This document shows positions 52,248 through 60,288 of a stretch of 64,000 bases of DNA, one piece after another. Positions within the stretch are counted from its first letter, which is position 1; every line of letters starts with the position of its first letter. This DNA comes from Gemmatimonadota bacterium (GTDB taxonomy: Bacteria; Latescibacterota; UBA2968; GCA-2709665). The notes under the pieces are model-generated. The model searched no databases, was not told the origin of the DNA, and saw nothing but the letters and a program-made list of their open reading frames with translations. The stretch lies in NCBI GenBank assembly GCA_028877215.1, contig JAPPFJ010000035.1, positions 310,001 through 374,000 on the forward strand, written 5' to 3'. The translations under genes and the position numbers were made by a program.

Positions 52248-53174
52248 TCACGCGGCCAACACCATCTTCAGCAATGCCATTCGTATGTACAGGCCGTTGT
52301 GCGCCTGCCGGAAATACGCCGCCCGGGGGTCCGTATCAACCGCGGGGTCGATCTCGTCCACACGTGGCAGGGGGTGCATCACACGCGCGTTTTCGGACAG
52401 CGCCTCCATCACCTTCGTATCGACGATGTATCTCCCTCTGGCCGCTTCGTAGTCCTTCGTGCGGTCGCCGAACCGTTCCCTCTGGATCCGTGTCTGGTAG
52501 ACCACGTCGACCTGGCGGACGACCTCGATCAAATCTTCCTGTTCCTCGAAATACACCCCGTTGCGGCTCAGGTATTCCTTGATGTCGGCCTTCATCCGTA
52601 CCAGTTCGGGCGCGACGAAATACAGCTTGACGTCTTTATACCGGGTGAGCAGGTACGCCAGCGAACGCACCGTTCTGCCGTTGGCCAGGTCGCCCACCAT
52701 CGCTACTGAAATCCCGTCCAGCCGACCGATCTCCTTCTGGATTGTATAGACGTCCAGCAAGGCCTGCGTGGGATGCTGGCCGGGACCGTCGCCTGCGTTC
52801 AGGACCGGCACAGACGCCACCTCTGCCGCCAGTCGCGCGGATCCCCCCTCGTAGTGCCGAAGCACGATCACGTCCGCGTATCCTTCCACAATCCGGATTG
52901 TGTCCTCGAGGGTCTCGCCTTTCGCCGCCGAGGAAAACTCCCGCGCTGACTCCGTCGTAACGACGCTGCCCCCCAGACGAATCATGGCCGACTCGAAAGA
53001 CAGCCGGGTGCGAGTACTTGGTTCGTAAAACAGCGTGGCCATGATCCGGCGGTTGAGTATGCTGGACCCGTAGACGCTCACCACTTCCTCCATCTCCTTG
53101 GTTACCGCGAAAATCTCCGTCAGCAATTCCCGATTGAACTGCTGCGCCTCGACCACGTGGAACAGGCTGTCCAT
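52248..53174 (-). CDS. pyrB: Aspartate carbamoyltransferase catalytic chain
   Basis: 308 residues from ATG 53174 (AAAGGG upstream). Carbamoyl-phosphate loop YEPSTRTRLSFESAM, HPTQALLDVYT, and the C-terminal HPLPRVDEID. Catalyses the first committed step of pyrimidine synthesis. No pyrI or pyrC gene follows. The leader carries a promoter, a 24-codon ORF and a terminator, see the separate entries. Confidence 0.95.
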   Translation of the reverse strand: MDSLFHVVEAQQFNRELLTEIFAVTKEMEEVVSVYGSSILNRRIMATLFYEPSTRTRLSFESAMIRLGGSVVTTESAREFSSAAKGETLEDTIRIVEGYADVIVLRHYEGGSARLAAEVASVPVLNAGDGPGQHPTQALLDVYTIQKEIGRLDGISVAMVGDLANGRTVRSLAYLLTRYKDVKLYFVAPELVRMKADIKEYLSRNGVYFEEQEDLIEVVRQVDVVYQTRIQRERFGDRTKDYEAARGRYIVDTKVMEALSENARVMHPLPRVDEIDPAVDTDPRAAYFRQAHNGLYIRMALLKMVLAA

Positions 53175-53191
53175 CGAATACCCTTTCTCAC

Positions 53192-53214
53192 AAAAAAACT
53201 CCCCGTCAGGGGAG
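53192..53214 (-). terminator. Attenuator terminator in the pyrB leader
   Basis: On the minus strand CTCCCC-TGAC-GGGGAG followed by TTTTTTT, 20 nt upstream of the pyrB ATG. Transcripts reaching this point before pyrB would stop unless the hairpin is blocked. Confidence 0.75.
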
Positions 53215-53280
53215 CTGAATGACTGCAGCCGGGGAGCCGGAAATCCGGGAAATGCGATTTCGTAAAGAATAGATTCCCAT
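53206..53280 (-). CDS. Candidate 24-residue leader peptide of pyrB
   Basis: ATG 53280 reads MGIYSLRNRISRISGSPAAV then IQLP, with its TGA lying exactly in the loop of the terminator. The ATG is about 4 nt from the predicted transcription start, so it would be read leaderless. A ribosome reaching the stop would cover the 5' arm of the hairpin. No Shine-Dalgarno site. Confidence 0.35.
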   Translation of the reverse strand: MGIYSLRNRISRISGSPAAVIQLP

Positions 53281-53290
53281 CTGAAGGGCA

Positions 53291-53319
53291 AATATAGTTC
53301 GGCCGCACGACGGTCGCAA
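53291..53319 (-). promoter_or_regulatory. pyrB sigma-70-type promoter
   Basis: Minus strand TTGCGA (53314-53319), 17-nt spacer, TATATT (53291-53296). Divergent from and similar to the glyA promoter 130 bp away. Confidence 0.7.
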
Positions 53320-53450
53320 GTGGAAATTTGCGGAGGGGATGCAGCGGGCGACGAATGCGATCTCGCAAATGCCGCCGCCGGCCCCGGAGAGTCGTTACGG
53401 CGCGGCGACCTGCGGACCGCTCACCACCTCGAAATTCTGCTAAAAATGGG

Positions 53451-53479
53451 TTGACCGGACCGCGGAAGTCCGATATATT
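53451..53479 (+). promoter_or_regulatory. glyA sigma-70-type promoter
   Basis: TTGACC (53451-53456), 17-nt spacer, TATATT (53474-53479). Expected start near 53486, giving a 180-nt leader. Confidence 0.75.
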
Positions 53480-53570
53480 GATGTCCGCGCGGCGCCATGC
53501 GCCGGTGGGGCGAACGCACCCCGCGAAACACCGTGAACTGGAAAACGCCGAGTCCGAAAACGAGTCAATT

Positions 53571-53610
53571 CCCGGGCTTGCAGTACCGTTATCCCGCCCG
53601 GGTTTTATTG
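53571..53610 (+). terminator. Terminator-like hairpin in the glyA leader
   Basis: CCCGGGC / GCCCGGG stem around an 18-nt loop, followed by TTTTATTG, 55 nt before the glyA ATG. Upstream in the leader are further hairpins (GGCGC-CAT-GCGCC; GGGG...CCCC). Suggests control by transcription termination; no known riboswitch class was recognised. Confidence 0.55.
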
Positions 53611-53665
53611 TGTCCGGTCGGCGCCGGATGCAGGCCGTACTTCAACTGTTTGTGGGAGAAAGAGA

Positions 53666-55219
53666 ATGGTTCAGGCAACACCACCTGCCGAAGTGATGCG
53701 ATCGACGTCGCCGCTTGCCAGGTATCTCTCCGAATCCGCCGCCAACGGCAATCCCGCGGATCCCGGTTTTGTGGCCTGTCTCGCTTCACTCCAACAGATC
53801 AACGCGGTCTCGCCCCGGGTGGCCGCATCCATCGTTTCCGAACTCGAGGACCAGCGGGGCAACCTGAAGATGATCGCCAGCGAGAACTACTGCTCGCTGG
53901 CCGTACAGCTCGCGCAGGGCAATCTCTTCACCGACAAGTATGCCGAAGGCGTGCCCGAACGCCGCTTCTACGCCGGCTGCGACAACGTCGACACCGTTGA
54001 AAAATACGCCGCTTCCCTCGCCCGCGACCTCTTCGGGGCCGACCATGCCTACGTACAGCCGCACTCCGGCGCCGATGCAAACCTCGTGGCGTTCTGGGCC
54101 ATCCTTTCAGCCCGTATTCAGGCGCCATTCATGGAGCGAACGGGAGAAACCGATCCCTCGGCCCTTTCCGACGACGACTGGCGGGAACTCAGAGCAGCGC
54201 TCGGCAACCAGAAACTACTGGGTCTCGATTACTACTCCGGCGGCCACCTCACGCACGGATACCGGCAAAACGTCTCCGCCAAGATGTTCCACGTAGAGAC
54301 CTACGGTGTCGACCCGGAGACAAAACGCATCGATTACGACCGGGTCCGCAGCCAGGCCAAGGCGTTCAGACCCCTGATACTGCTGGCCGGGTACAGCGCG
54401 TACACCCGAAAGATCAACTTTCGCATCTTCAGGGAAATCGCGGATGAGGTTGGCGCGGTCTTCATGGTGGACATGGCGCACTTTGCGGGCCTCGTTGCGG
54501 GCAAAGTCTTCACCGGCGACTACGATCCCGTTGCCCACGCCGACGTTGTGACAACCACGACCCACAAGACCCTCAGGGGCCCGCGTGGCGGCATGGTCCT
54601 TTGCAAGGACGAATACGCCGAACACGTGGACCGGGGCTGCCCGATGGTGCTGGGCGGACCGTTACCCCACGCGATCGCGGCCAAGGCCGTCGCTTTTCAG
54701 GAGGCCGGAGCGGATGCATTCAGGGATTACGCGCGCCGCATTGTGGAGAATGCCGCAGACCTGGCCGAAGCCTGCGTCACAGAGGGGCTGGGCGTACTCA
54801 CAGGCGGCACGGAAAACCACATGTTGCTCATCGACGTCACGCCGCTCGGCCTGACCGGCAGACAGGCGGAAGCCGCCCTTCGAGATGCCCGGATCACTCT
54901 CAATCGCAACGCCCTGCCCTTCGATACGAACGGCGCCTGGTACACGAGCGGCCTCCGTATCGGCACGCCGGCGCTCACGACGCTGGGCATGGGAGTGGAA
55001 GAAATGCGGAGAATCGCCGCCATATTGCGCCTTGTGCTTTCCAACACTCGGCCCGCCCGTATCAAGAAAGGCAGACTCACCGGAAATCCGAGCAAGGCGC
55101 GTTATCGGACCCGCGCGGATGTGCTCGAGGAAGGCCGCGCGGCGGTGGCGGACCTGCTCCAACGATTCCCGGCGTATCCCGAACTGCACCTCGAAACTCT
55201 CAAACAGGTTCTGAGATGA
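53666..55219 (+). CDS. glyA: Serine hydroxymethyltransferase, long form
   Basis: 517 residues. PLP-binding Lys in [20 protein letters not shown]; substrate region [41 protein letters not shown]. About 100 residues longer than the common 415-residue enzyme: a 60-residue N-terminal extension and an insert after [14 protein letters not shown]. Long forms with such inserts are known in some spirochaetes and chlamydiae. Makes glycine and methylene-tetrahydrofolate from serine. Confidence 0.93.
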   Translation: MVQATPPAEVMRSTSPLARYLSESAANGNPADPGFVACLASLQQINAVSPRVAASIVSELEDQRGNLKMIASENYCSLAVQLAQGNLFTDKYAEGVPERRFYAGCDNVDTVEKYAASLARDLFGADHAYVQPHSGADANLVAFWAILSARIQAPFMERTGETDPSALSDDDWRELRAALGNQKLLGLDYYSGGHLTHGYRQNVSAKMFHVETYGVDPETKRIDYDRVRSQAKAFRPLILLAGYSAYTRKINFRIFREIADEVGAVFMVDMAHFAGLVAGKVFTGDYDPVAHADVVTTTTHKTLRGPRGGMVLCKDEYAEHVDRGCPMVLGGPLPHAIAAKAVAFQEAGADAFRDYARRIVENAADLAEACVTEGLGVLTGGTENHMLLIDVTPLGLTGRQAEAALRDARITLNRNALPFDTNGAWYTSGLRIGTPALTTLGMGVEEMRRIAAILRLVLSNTRPARIKKGRLTGNPSKARYRTRADVLEEGRAAVADLLQRFPAYPELHLETLKQVLR

Positions 55220-55282
55220 TGTCCCGGTGCTGGACTTCGCGGCCATTCCAGCGCCAGTCGATTCCGACCCGGCCTCCCGTGC

Positions 55283-56383
55283 TTAGAATACCGCTGCTTC
55301 CATCACCGCATCGTGAAACTCGGGGCGCAACCTCCGAATCCCCTCGTTCTCGCGGGTAGGATGCACCCTGTTGGTCAGAAGTACCACACCGGCCTCCCGT
55401 TCGGGGTCCACCCAGACGGACGTCCCCGTGAATCCGGTATGCCCGAAAGAGCGGACCGAAAAGTGCCGGCCCGCTGAACTTCCCGCCGCCGATACCGTAT
55501 CCCACCCGAGCGCACGGGTACTGCAGGGCGCCAATCCGGCCCGTGACGTGAACCGGCGGATCGCAGCTTCAGAAAACACGCGGGTTCCCGCGACTTTTCC
55601 TCCATTCAGGATCACCTCCAGAAAACGCCCAAGGTCCGCTGCGGTCCCGAAGAGTCCCGCGTGCGGCGCCACGCCGCCCATCGCCCAGGCGTTTCCATCG
55701 TGCACCTGGCCGTGAATCAGCCCCCTGCGCTGCTCGGCCTGGAATTCCGTTGGCGGAATTCTGCCCAACAGCTCGCGTCCGGGCAGATACGTCGTCTCCA
55801 CCATCCCGACCGGACCCAGGACGTACCGCCGGGCAAGTTCCTCCAGCGGCGCCCCGCCCGCGCGCTCGACGGCCGCGCCCAGCAGCAGGAAACTGAGATC
55901 GCTATAAATCGTCCTGGATCCTGGCGGGTACGCAAGCGGCGTCCCGCACGCGGCCGAAAGTATCGCGTCCCTTCCCGTACAAGCCTCGAAAAAACGCTGG
56001 TGGGCAGGCAGTCCAGCACAATGAGCCAGAAGATGCCTGATCGTCACGCGATCTTTGCCGTCCCCCTGGAACGCCGGCACGTACTTGTCCACCCGCTCAT
56101 CCAGGTCCAGATGAGGTTCAAGCACCATACAGATCGACGTTGTCACGACCACCTTGGTCAGCGACGCGAGATCGTACAGGTCGTCCTCACGTACTCTCGG
56201 TGAATCCGGCTCGAACGTGTGCCGACCCGCCGTCCAGCACGCGACCCCACCTGAGCCCCGCACCGCGAGTCCCACCGCACCGGGCGTACTCTTCGCCCGG
56301 ACGTGGCGTTCAAGCACCTCGCGGACCCGCATCCGACGCTGCGGATCGAGACCGTCACCGCGGCCAGTTCGTACCGATTCCAT
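55283..56383 (-). CDS. Serine hydrolase, beta-lactamase class C family
   Basis: 366 residues from ATG 56383. SxxK nucleophile in YDLASLTKVVVTT, Tyr in IYSDLSFLLLGAAVE (YSD in place of YSN), and HTG in FGHTGFTGTSVW. No signal peptide, so cytosolic esterase/peptidase-like rather than an exported beta-lactamase. Ends 60 bp from glyA, converging. Confidence 0.88.
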   Translation of the reverse strand: MESVRTGRGDGLDPQRRMRVREVLERHVRAKSTPGAVGLAVRGSGGVACWTAGRHTFEPDSPRVREDDLYDLASLTKVVVTTSICMVLEPHLDLDERVDKYVPAFQGDGKDRVTIRHLLAHCAGLPAHQRFFEACTGRDAILSAACGTPLAYPPGSRTIYSDLSFLLLGAAVERAGGAPLEELARRYVLGPVGMVETTYLPGRELLGRIPPTEFQAEQRRGLIHGQVHDGNAWAMGGVAPHAGLFGTAADLGRFLEVILNGGKVAGTRVFSEAAIRRFTSRAGLAPCSTRALGWDTVSAAGSSAGRHFSVRSFGHTGFTGTSVWVDPEREAGVVLLTNRVHPTRENEGIRRLRPEFHDAVMEAAVF

Positions 56384-56611
56384 TTCGTCTGAATACCTCA
56401 AATTCGCGCCGAGCGCCGCCGGAGAAGCCTGTTTTCCTGACGTCAAATCAAACCGATTCTCGCCTTGACTTTCCGGTCCTTCTGCATATCTTCAGCGGTG
56501 CGAGTTCCCGGGTTTGCCCCTACGGCACGCGGCCTGTCCCGGAATTGCAGGCCGCCCGCAAATTGTGTCGCAGCGCTCATTGTACAGGTTTCCACGTTCG
56601 GAGTGCATTCC

Positions 56612-56932
56612 ATGTCTGAGATAAGGAACTACGTTGTTGTCGTCACCGCCCCGAGCGAAGCGGAAGCTGCCCGGATTGGCCGTACGCTGGTTGAAGAACG
56701 CCTGGCCGCGTGCGCCAATATCACGGGACAGATCCGGTCCATATACCGCTGGCAGGACGCTATTGAAGACGATGCCGAATGCCTGATGGTCCTCAAGACG
56801 TCACAGGCCAGCCTCGACGCGCTGATCGACCGGGCGAACGAATTGCATAGTTACGAGGTGCCGGAGATCATCGCGCTTCCCATCCACCAGGGTTTTCCGC
56901 CTTACCTGGACTGGATCGCCGAGAACGCCTGA
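56612..56932 (+). CDS. cutA: CutA1 divalent-ion tolerance protein
   Basis: 106 residues from ATG 56612 (GGAG upstream). Family motifs VVVTAPSEAEAARIGRTLVE, RLAACANITGQIRSIYRWQ, ECLMVLKTS and HSYEVPEIIALPI. A trimeric small ferredoxin-like protein linked to copper tolerance; molecular role unsettled. Followed 36 bp later by the ROK gene. Confidence 0.92.
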   Translation: MSEIRNYVVVVTAPSEAEAARIGRTLVEERLAACANITGQIRSIYRWQDAIEDDAECLMVLKTSQASLDALIDRANELHSYEVPEIIALPIHQGFPPYLDWIAENA

Positions 56933-56968
56933 TCCGCGTTTCCGATCCTGCCTGCACAGCGACGACCC

Positions 56969-57976
56969 ATGTCCCTCGTTCTTTCGGATACGGACGGGGT
57001 TGTGGACAGGCGCCAACCGGAAGGACTCACATTGGCCGGTCATCCTCAACACGCGGTCGGCATCGATCTCGGCGGCGGCAGCATCAAAGGCGCGCTTGTC
57101 GCGGCCGACGGTCGAATCGAAGCCCAAGACCGCTGTCCGACAGACGTGGAAAGCGGCGAACATGGCGTGGCGGACCGGATCGCAGCGCTCTTCGAGTCCC
57201 TCCGCGACGGGCATGGGCTATCGAACGACCACATCGCGGGCGTCGGTATCGGTGTGCCCGGCGTCGCGACGTCGGAGGGCGACGTCATCATCGCGCCCAA
57301 CCTCCACTGGCGCCACGTCCCGTTCAAGCGGATCCTCGAGGAAAGGATCAGGCTGCGCGTTGAAATCGACAACGACGCCAGCGTCGCGGCCATCGGAGAA
57401 GCCCGCCTGGGGGCGGGCCGGGGATGCGAGTCACTCTTCCTCATCACCCTGGGGACGGGCATTGGCGGCGGGCTGGTCCTGGGCGGCGGCATTCACCACG
57501 GCGCCTCCTTCGCGGCGGGGGAAATCGGGCACGTGTGCATGGACCCCGACGGCCCGGTCTGCGGATGCGGAAAGAAGGGATGCCTGGAAGCCTTCACCTC
57601 CGGCCCCGCGATGGTCCGCTACGTTCGCCGCCGCCTGCCGGAAGCGGTGTCCACTTCTCTCTCGAACACGGAATCCCTCTCACCGGAAACCATCTGCACG
57701 GCCGCGAAAAACGGCGACAGCCTCGCCTGTGAAGCCGTCGCCCGCGTTGCACGTTATCTCGGCATTGCCATTGCCAACATCATTAATGTGATCAGCCCTG
57801 ACGTAATCGCCATCGGCGGAGGGATCTCCGCGGCCGGCCGCGTTCTACTCGACCCGATCGACGCCGCGGCGCGGGAATACACCCTTGAAGGGATGTTCGA
57901 TCATACCCGGATCCTGCCCGCCAAACTGGGCAACGACGCAGGCGTCCTGGGCGCGTCACGCCTGGTGCTTAAGTAA
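56969..57976 (+). CDS. ROK-family sugar kinase (glucokinase-like)
   Basis: 335 residues. ATP loop GIDLGGGSIKGALVAADGRI, substrate Asp in EIDNDASVAAIGEARLG, LGTGIGGGLV, and the zinc motif GHVCMDPDGPVCGCGKKGCL then E. All catalytic elements are intact. The 27-residue N-terminal extension before the fold is unusual, so an internal start is possible. Phosphorylates glucose or a related hexose. Confidence 0.9.
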   Translation: MSLVLSDTDGVVDRRQPEGLTLAGHPQHAVGIDLGGGSIKGALVAADGRIEAQDRCPTDVESGEHGVADRIAALFESLRDGHGLSNDHIAGVGIGVPGVATSEGDVIIAPNLHWRHVPFKRILEERIRLRVEIDNDASVAAIGEARLGAGRGCESLFLITLGTGIGGGLVLGGGIHHGASFAAGEIGHVCMDPDGPVCGCGKKGCLEAFTSGPAMVRYVRRRLPEAVSTSLSNTESLSPETICTAAKNGDSLACEAVARVARYLGIAIANIINVISPDVIAIGGGISAAGRVLLDPIDAAAREYTLEGMFDHTRILPAKLGNDAGVLGASRLVLK

Positions 57977-58029
57977 GCAGACGATATTCAAATTCCCGAT
58001 CGGCCGGAACGTACGACCGGACACCGCCG

Positions 58030-58896
58030 TTACTCCAACGTCAGATCCTTCAACACCGACCTCAGATATGCGACGTCCTGCTGCGCGAACCACTCCCGGT
58101 CGCCCGCCCGCGGGGCTTCAATGCACAACGGGCCGCTGAATCCGGCCCGCATCAGCGCCAGCAGATACTCCCGGTGGTTGATCATCCCGTCGCCCAACCC
58201 CACGGCGTTCCGTCCGTCTCCGGCGGGCATCGAGTTTTTCAGATGCACCATGAAGAGCTTCTCCCCCAGCGTGGAAACGGTCTCTCCGATTGATGGACAG
58301 GACGGGAAATACACCATGTTCCCATAGTCCAGGTTCGCCCCGACGCACGGCGAACCGATCATGTCCAGAAGTTTCATCGTGGGCGCAGGCAGGTCGTGAA
58401 CATATCCCATGTGGATCTCGAACGCGAGCCTGAATCCAATCTCCTCGGCAACCGCGCCGAGTTCCCTGAACCCCTCGGCCGCCCATGTGTAATGATGCAC
58501 CGACGCGGCGCCGGATCCATGCAGATGATGCGCCGACCCCGCATTGGGGTCCGAACTTCGCAGCGTCCCGGCCATGATATTGCAGACCGTGAGCTTCAAT
58601 CGTTCGCCAGCGAGTCGATAAAACCTGATACCCTCCTCAACCTGCGTCCGGCGGATGGCGGCGTCATCCTGCATCAATTCCACCCCCGGGCCGCCAAACA
58701 GCACGTGCTTCAGTCCCGAGGCTTCCGCGGCCGCGGCGATCGTGTCCAGGTACTGTTCCGGCGTCTCCTCTTCGCCTTTGCGATAACGGCGGAACTCGAT
58801 CCCGTCGAACCCCCACCCCACCGCCTTCCGGCACATCTCCGGGATCGTCTGTCCCTGTTCACAGTAATTCACGTGCATGATGATCGGTAACGCCAT
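58030..58896 (-). CDS. Sugar-phosphate isomerase/epimerase-like TIM barrel
   Basis: 288 residues. The AP_endonuc_2 pattern is visible: GWGFDGIEFRR, VCNIMAG, LAFEIHMGYVHDLP (Glu ligand), VGANLDYGNMVYF, FMVHLKNS and GPLCIEAPR (Glu ligand). GGAAGGGG precedes the ATG. Metal-dependent, xylose-isomerase-like; substrate unknown. Confidence 0.88.
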   Translation of the reverse strand: MALPIIMHVNYCEQGQTIPEMCRKAVGWGFDGIEFRRYRKGEEETPEQYLDTIAAAAEASGLKHVLFGGPGVELMQDDAAIRRTQVEEGIRFYRLAGERLKLTVCNIMAGTLRSSDPNAGSAHHLHGSGAASVHHYTWAAEGFRELGAVAEEIGFRLAFEIHMGYVHDLPAPTMKLLDMIGSPCVGANLDYGNMVYFPSCPSIGETVSTLGEKLFMVHLKNSMPAGDGRNAVGLGDGMINHREYLLALMRAGFSGPLCIEAPRAGDREWFAQQDVAYLRSVLKDLTLE

Positions 58897-59230
58897 TCAA
58901 TTACCCCTTCCGTTGAATAAACCCGCTCAATTGCGTTTGCCTCGCCCGCGGAACGTGGCTAAAATGCCAATGTACCCCGGGAAAGTCAACCGCAACCACC
59001 AGCCCAGGTGTTCTGTCGCGGAAAAAGACTGGCTGAATTCGGCCGCCGAGTCGCCCGGCTCGCATCCTTCGACAGGCTCAGGAACCAGCGCCAGAGCGCA
59101 GGCGACCTGGACAAGGTCGGCGAGCGAGGGCACTTCGACAAGCTCAACACAAGCAACGCAGCGAGACGGGATGAATCAGCGGCCGAATGGTGAGATATTT
59201 TCGAGACAAAGCACTGAAGGAGGTCTGTCA
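58897..59230. repeat. Intergenic region with REP-like 15-mer cluster 3
   Basis: No gene. CCTTCGACAGGCTCAGG (59066) and ACTTCGACAAGCTCA (59132) are of the same motif family as at 27.9 and 30.5 kb, here in the same orientation. Confidence 0.6.
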
Positions 59231-59557
59231 ATGGCCAGTTGGTTCTATCTTTTTCTCGCCATCGCTCTCGAAGTGGCCGGAACGACGTGCATGAAACTCT
59301 CGGATGGATTCGCCCGTCTGTTGCCCTCTATCGGGGTCGCCATTTTTTATCTGGCCTCCCTGGCGGGACTTACGATGGCGCTCAAACAGATCCCGGTCAG
59401 CATCGCATACGCCGTTTGGGCCGGCCTGGGAACGGCCATCATCAGCGTCATCGGTTTCTGGTACTTCAAAGAGCCGGTCACCGCGGTCAAGCTGCTCTCC
59501 ATCGCGTTGATTGTCGGCGGAGTGACCGGCCTGCATCTGTCCAACTCGACGCACTGA
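59231..59557 (+). CDS. Small multidrug resistance (SMR) family transporter
   Basis: 108 residues, four membrane helices. The essential Glu lies in FLAIALEVAGTTCMKLSDGF, as in EmrE/Gdx. IPVSIAYAVWAGLGTAIISV and FKEPVTAVKLLSIALIVGGV follow. AAGGAGG 7 nt before the ATG. A proton-coupled exporter of cationic drugs or guanidinium; the subtype is not certain. Confidence 0.92.
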   Translation: MASWFYLFLAIALEVAGTTCMKLSDGFARLLPSIGVAIFYLASLAGLTMALKQIPVSIAYAVWAGLGTAIISVIGFWYFKEPVTAVKLLSIALIVGGVTGLHLSNSTH

Positions 59558-59566
59558 TTGTTCGCT

Positions 59567-59584
59567 CCGGAAACCTGTTTCCGG
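59567..59584 (+). terminator. Hairpin after the SMR gene
   Basis: CCGGAAA-CCTG-TTTCCGG stem-loop 10 bp past the stop, without a T-run. Possible weak terminator. Confidence 0.35.
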
Positions 59585-59634
59585 GGCACAACAATGTTGG
59601 AAATCGAAAAATCAGCAAAATGCGAAAAAATGAG

Positions 59635-59663
59635 TTGACATTCGAACTGGAAGGGATTAACTT
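59635..59663 (+). promoter_or_regulatory. Promoter of the cold-shock leader
   Basis: TTGACA (59635-59640, perfect), 17-nt spacer, TAACTT (59658-59663). Expected start near 59670, 140 nt before the cold-shock GTG. Confidence 0.6.
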
Positions 59664-59669
59664 TGATTG

Positions 59670-59763
59670 TGACGTTGTAAATAGAAGGACGTTGTTTCTG
59701 TCTCCTGTGCAGTCGAAAAAAACGATGCGGCAAGGATCAGAATTTCCGGTCCTTGCCTTTTTT
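59670..59763 (+). ncRNA. Short leader transcript ending in a strong terminator
   Basis: Between the promoter above and the cold-shock gene lies GGCAAGGA...TCCTTGCC followed by TTTTTT (59729-59763). A transcript from 59670 to about 59763 would be roughly 95 nt. It may be a small RNA or the terminated product of an attenuator in the long leader of the cold-shock mRNA. Confidence 0.45.
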
Positions 59764-59809
59764 AATTGCCTGCACATTCAGTTCAAGGTAGAAAGGTGGT
59801 GAATTAGCA

Positions 59810-60010
59810 GTGGCTGACGGTCGAGTGAAGTGGTTCAACGACGCCAAGGGCTTTGGTTTCATCGAGCAGGACGGCGGAGAAGACGTGTTCGTGCATTTTT
59901 CGGCAATCCAGGCTGAGGGTTTCAAGTCTTTGGCCGAGGGTGATGAGGTCGAATTCGACATCGTCGAGGGTCCCAAGGGGCTCCAGGCGGCGAATGTGAC
60001 GAAACGATAA
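59810..60010 (+). CDS. Cold-shock protein, CspA family
   Basis: 66 residues, GTG start with AAAGGTGGTG upstream. [20 protein letters not shown] holds RNP1, VFVHFSAIQ holds RNP2. A single OB-fold RNA chaperone. The long structured leader is in keeping with temperature or autogenous control. Confidence 0.95.
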   Translation: MADGRVKWFNDAKGFGFIEQDGGEDVFVHFSAIQAEGFKSLAEGDEVEFDIVEGPKGLQAANVTKR

Positions 60011-60036
60011 GGTGAACGGGAGTTTTTTCGTTCAGA

Positions 60037-60069
60037 CGGACGCCGACGAGTCGGCGTCCGTTTTTTTTT
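60037..60069 (+). terminator. Rho-independent terminator of the cold-shock gene
   Basis: CGGACGCCGA-CGAG-TCGGCGTCCG followed by nine T, 26 bp after the stop. Confidence 0.9.
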
Positions 60070-60288
60070 GCGTAACAGGCCGCGATATACAATCGCGCTG
60101 CGACGCGAACCTCGCGAACTGCCATTTCGCGCAACCAGTACGCAGCGCCGGCCTGCCGCGCGCTTCCGGTACCGTGAACCGGCAGTTCGCAGTAAAAAAA
60201 ACGCCCTATTGCTGCCAGGCGTCTCTGTATACCTTGCGCGAATTGACAATTCGCGATACGACCGAAGTTCCAGTCCAGGCGTAGTTTT

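Noticed and set aside
53486-53665. Known riboswitch upstream of glyA
   Set aside because: Conserved cores of glycine, ZTP, THF and SAM/SAH classes were not seen, so only a structured leader is claimed.
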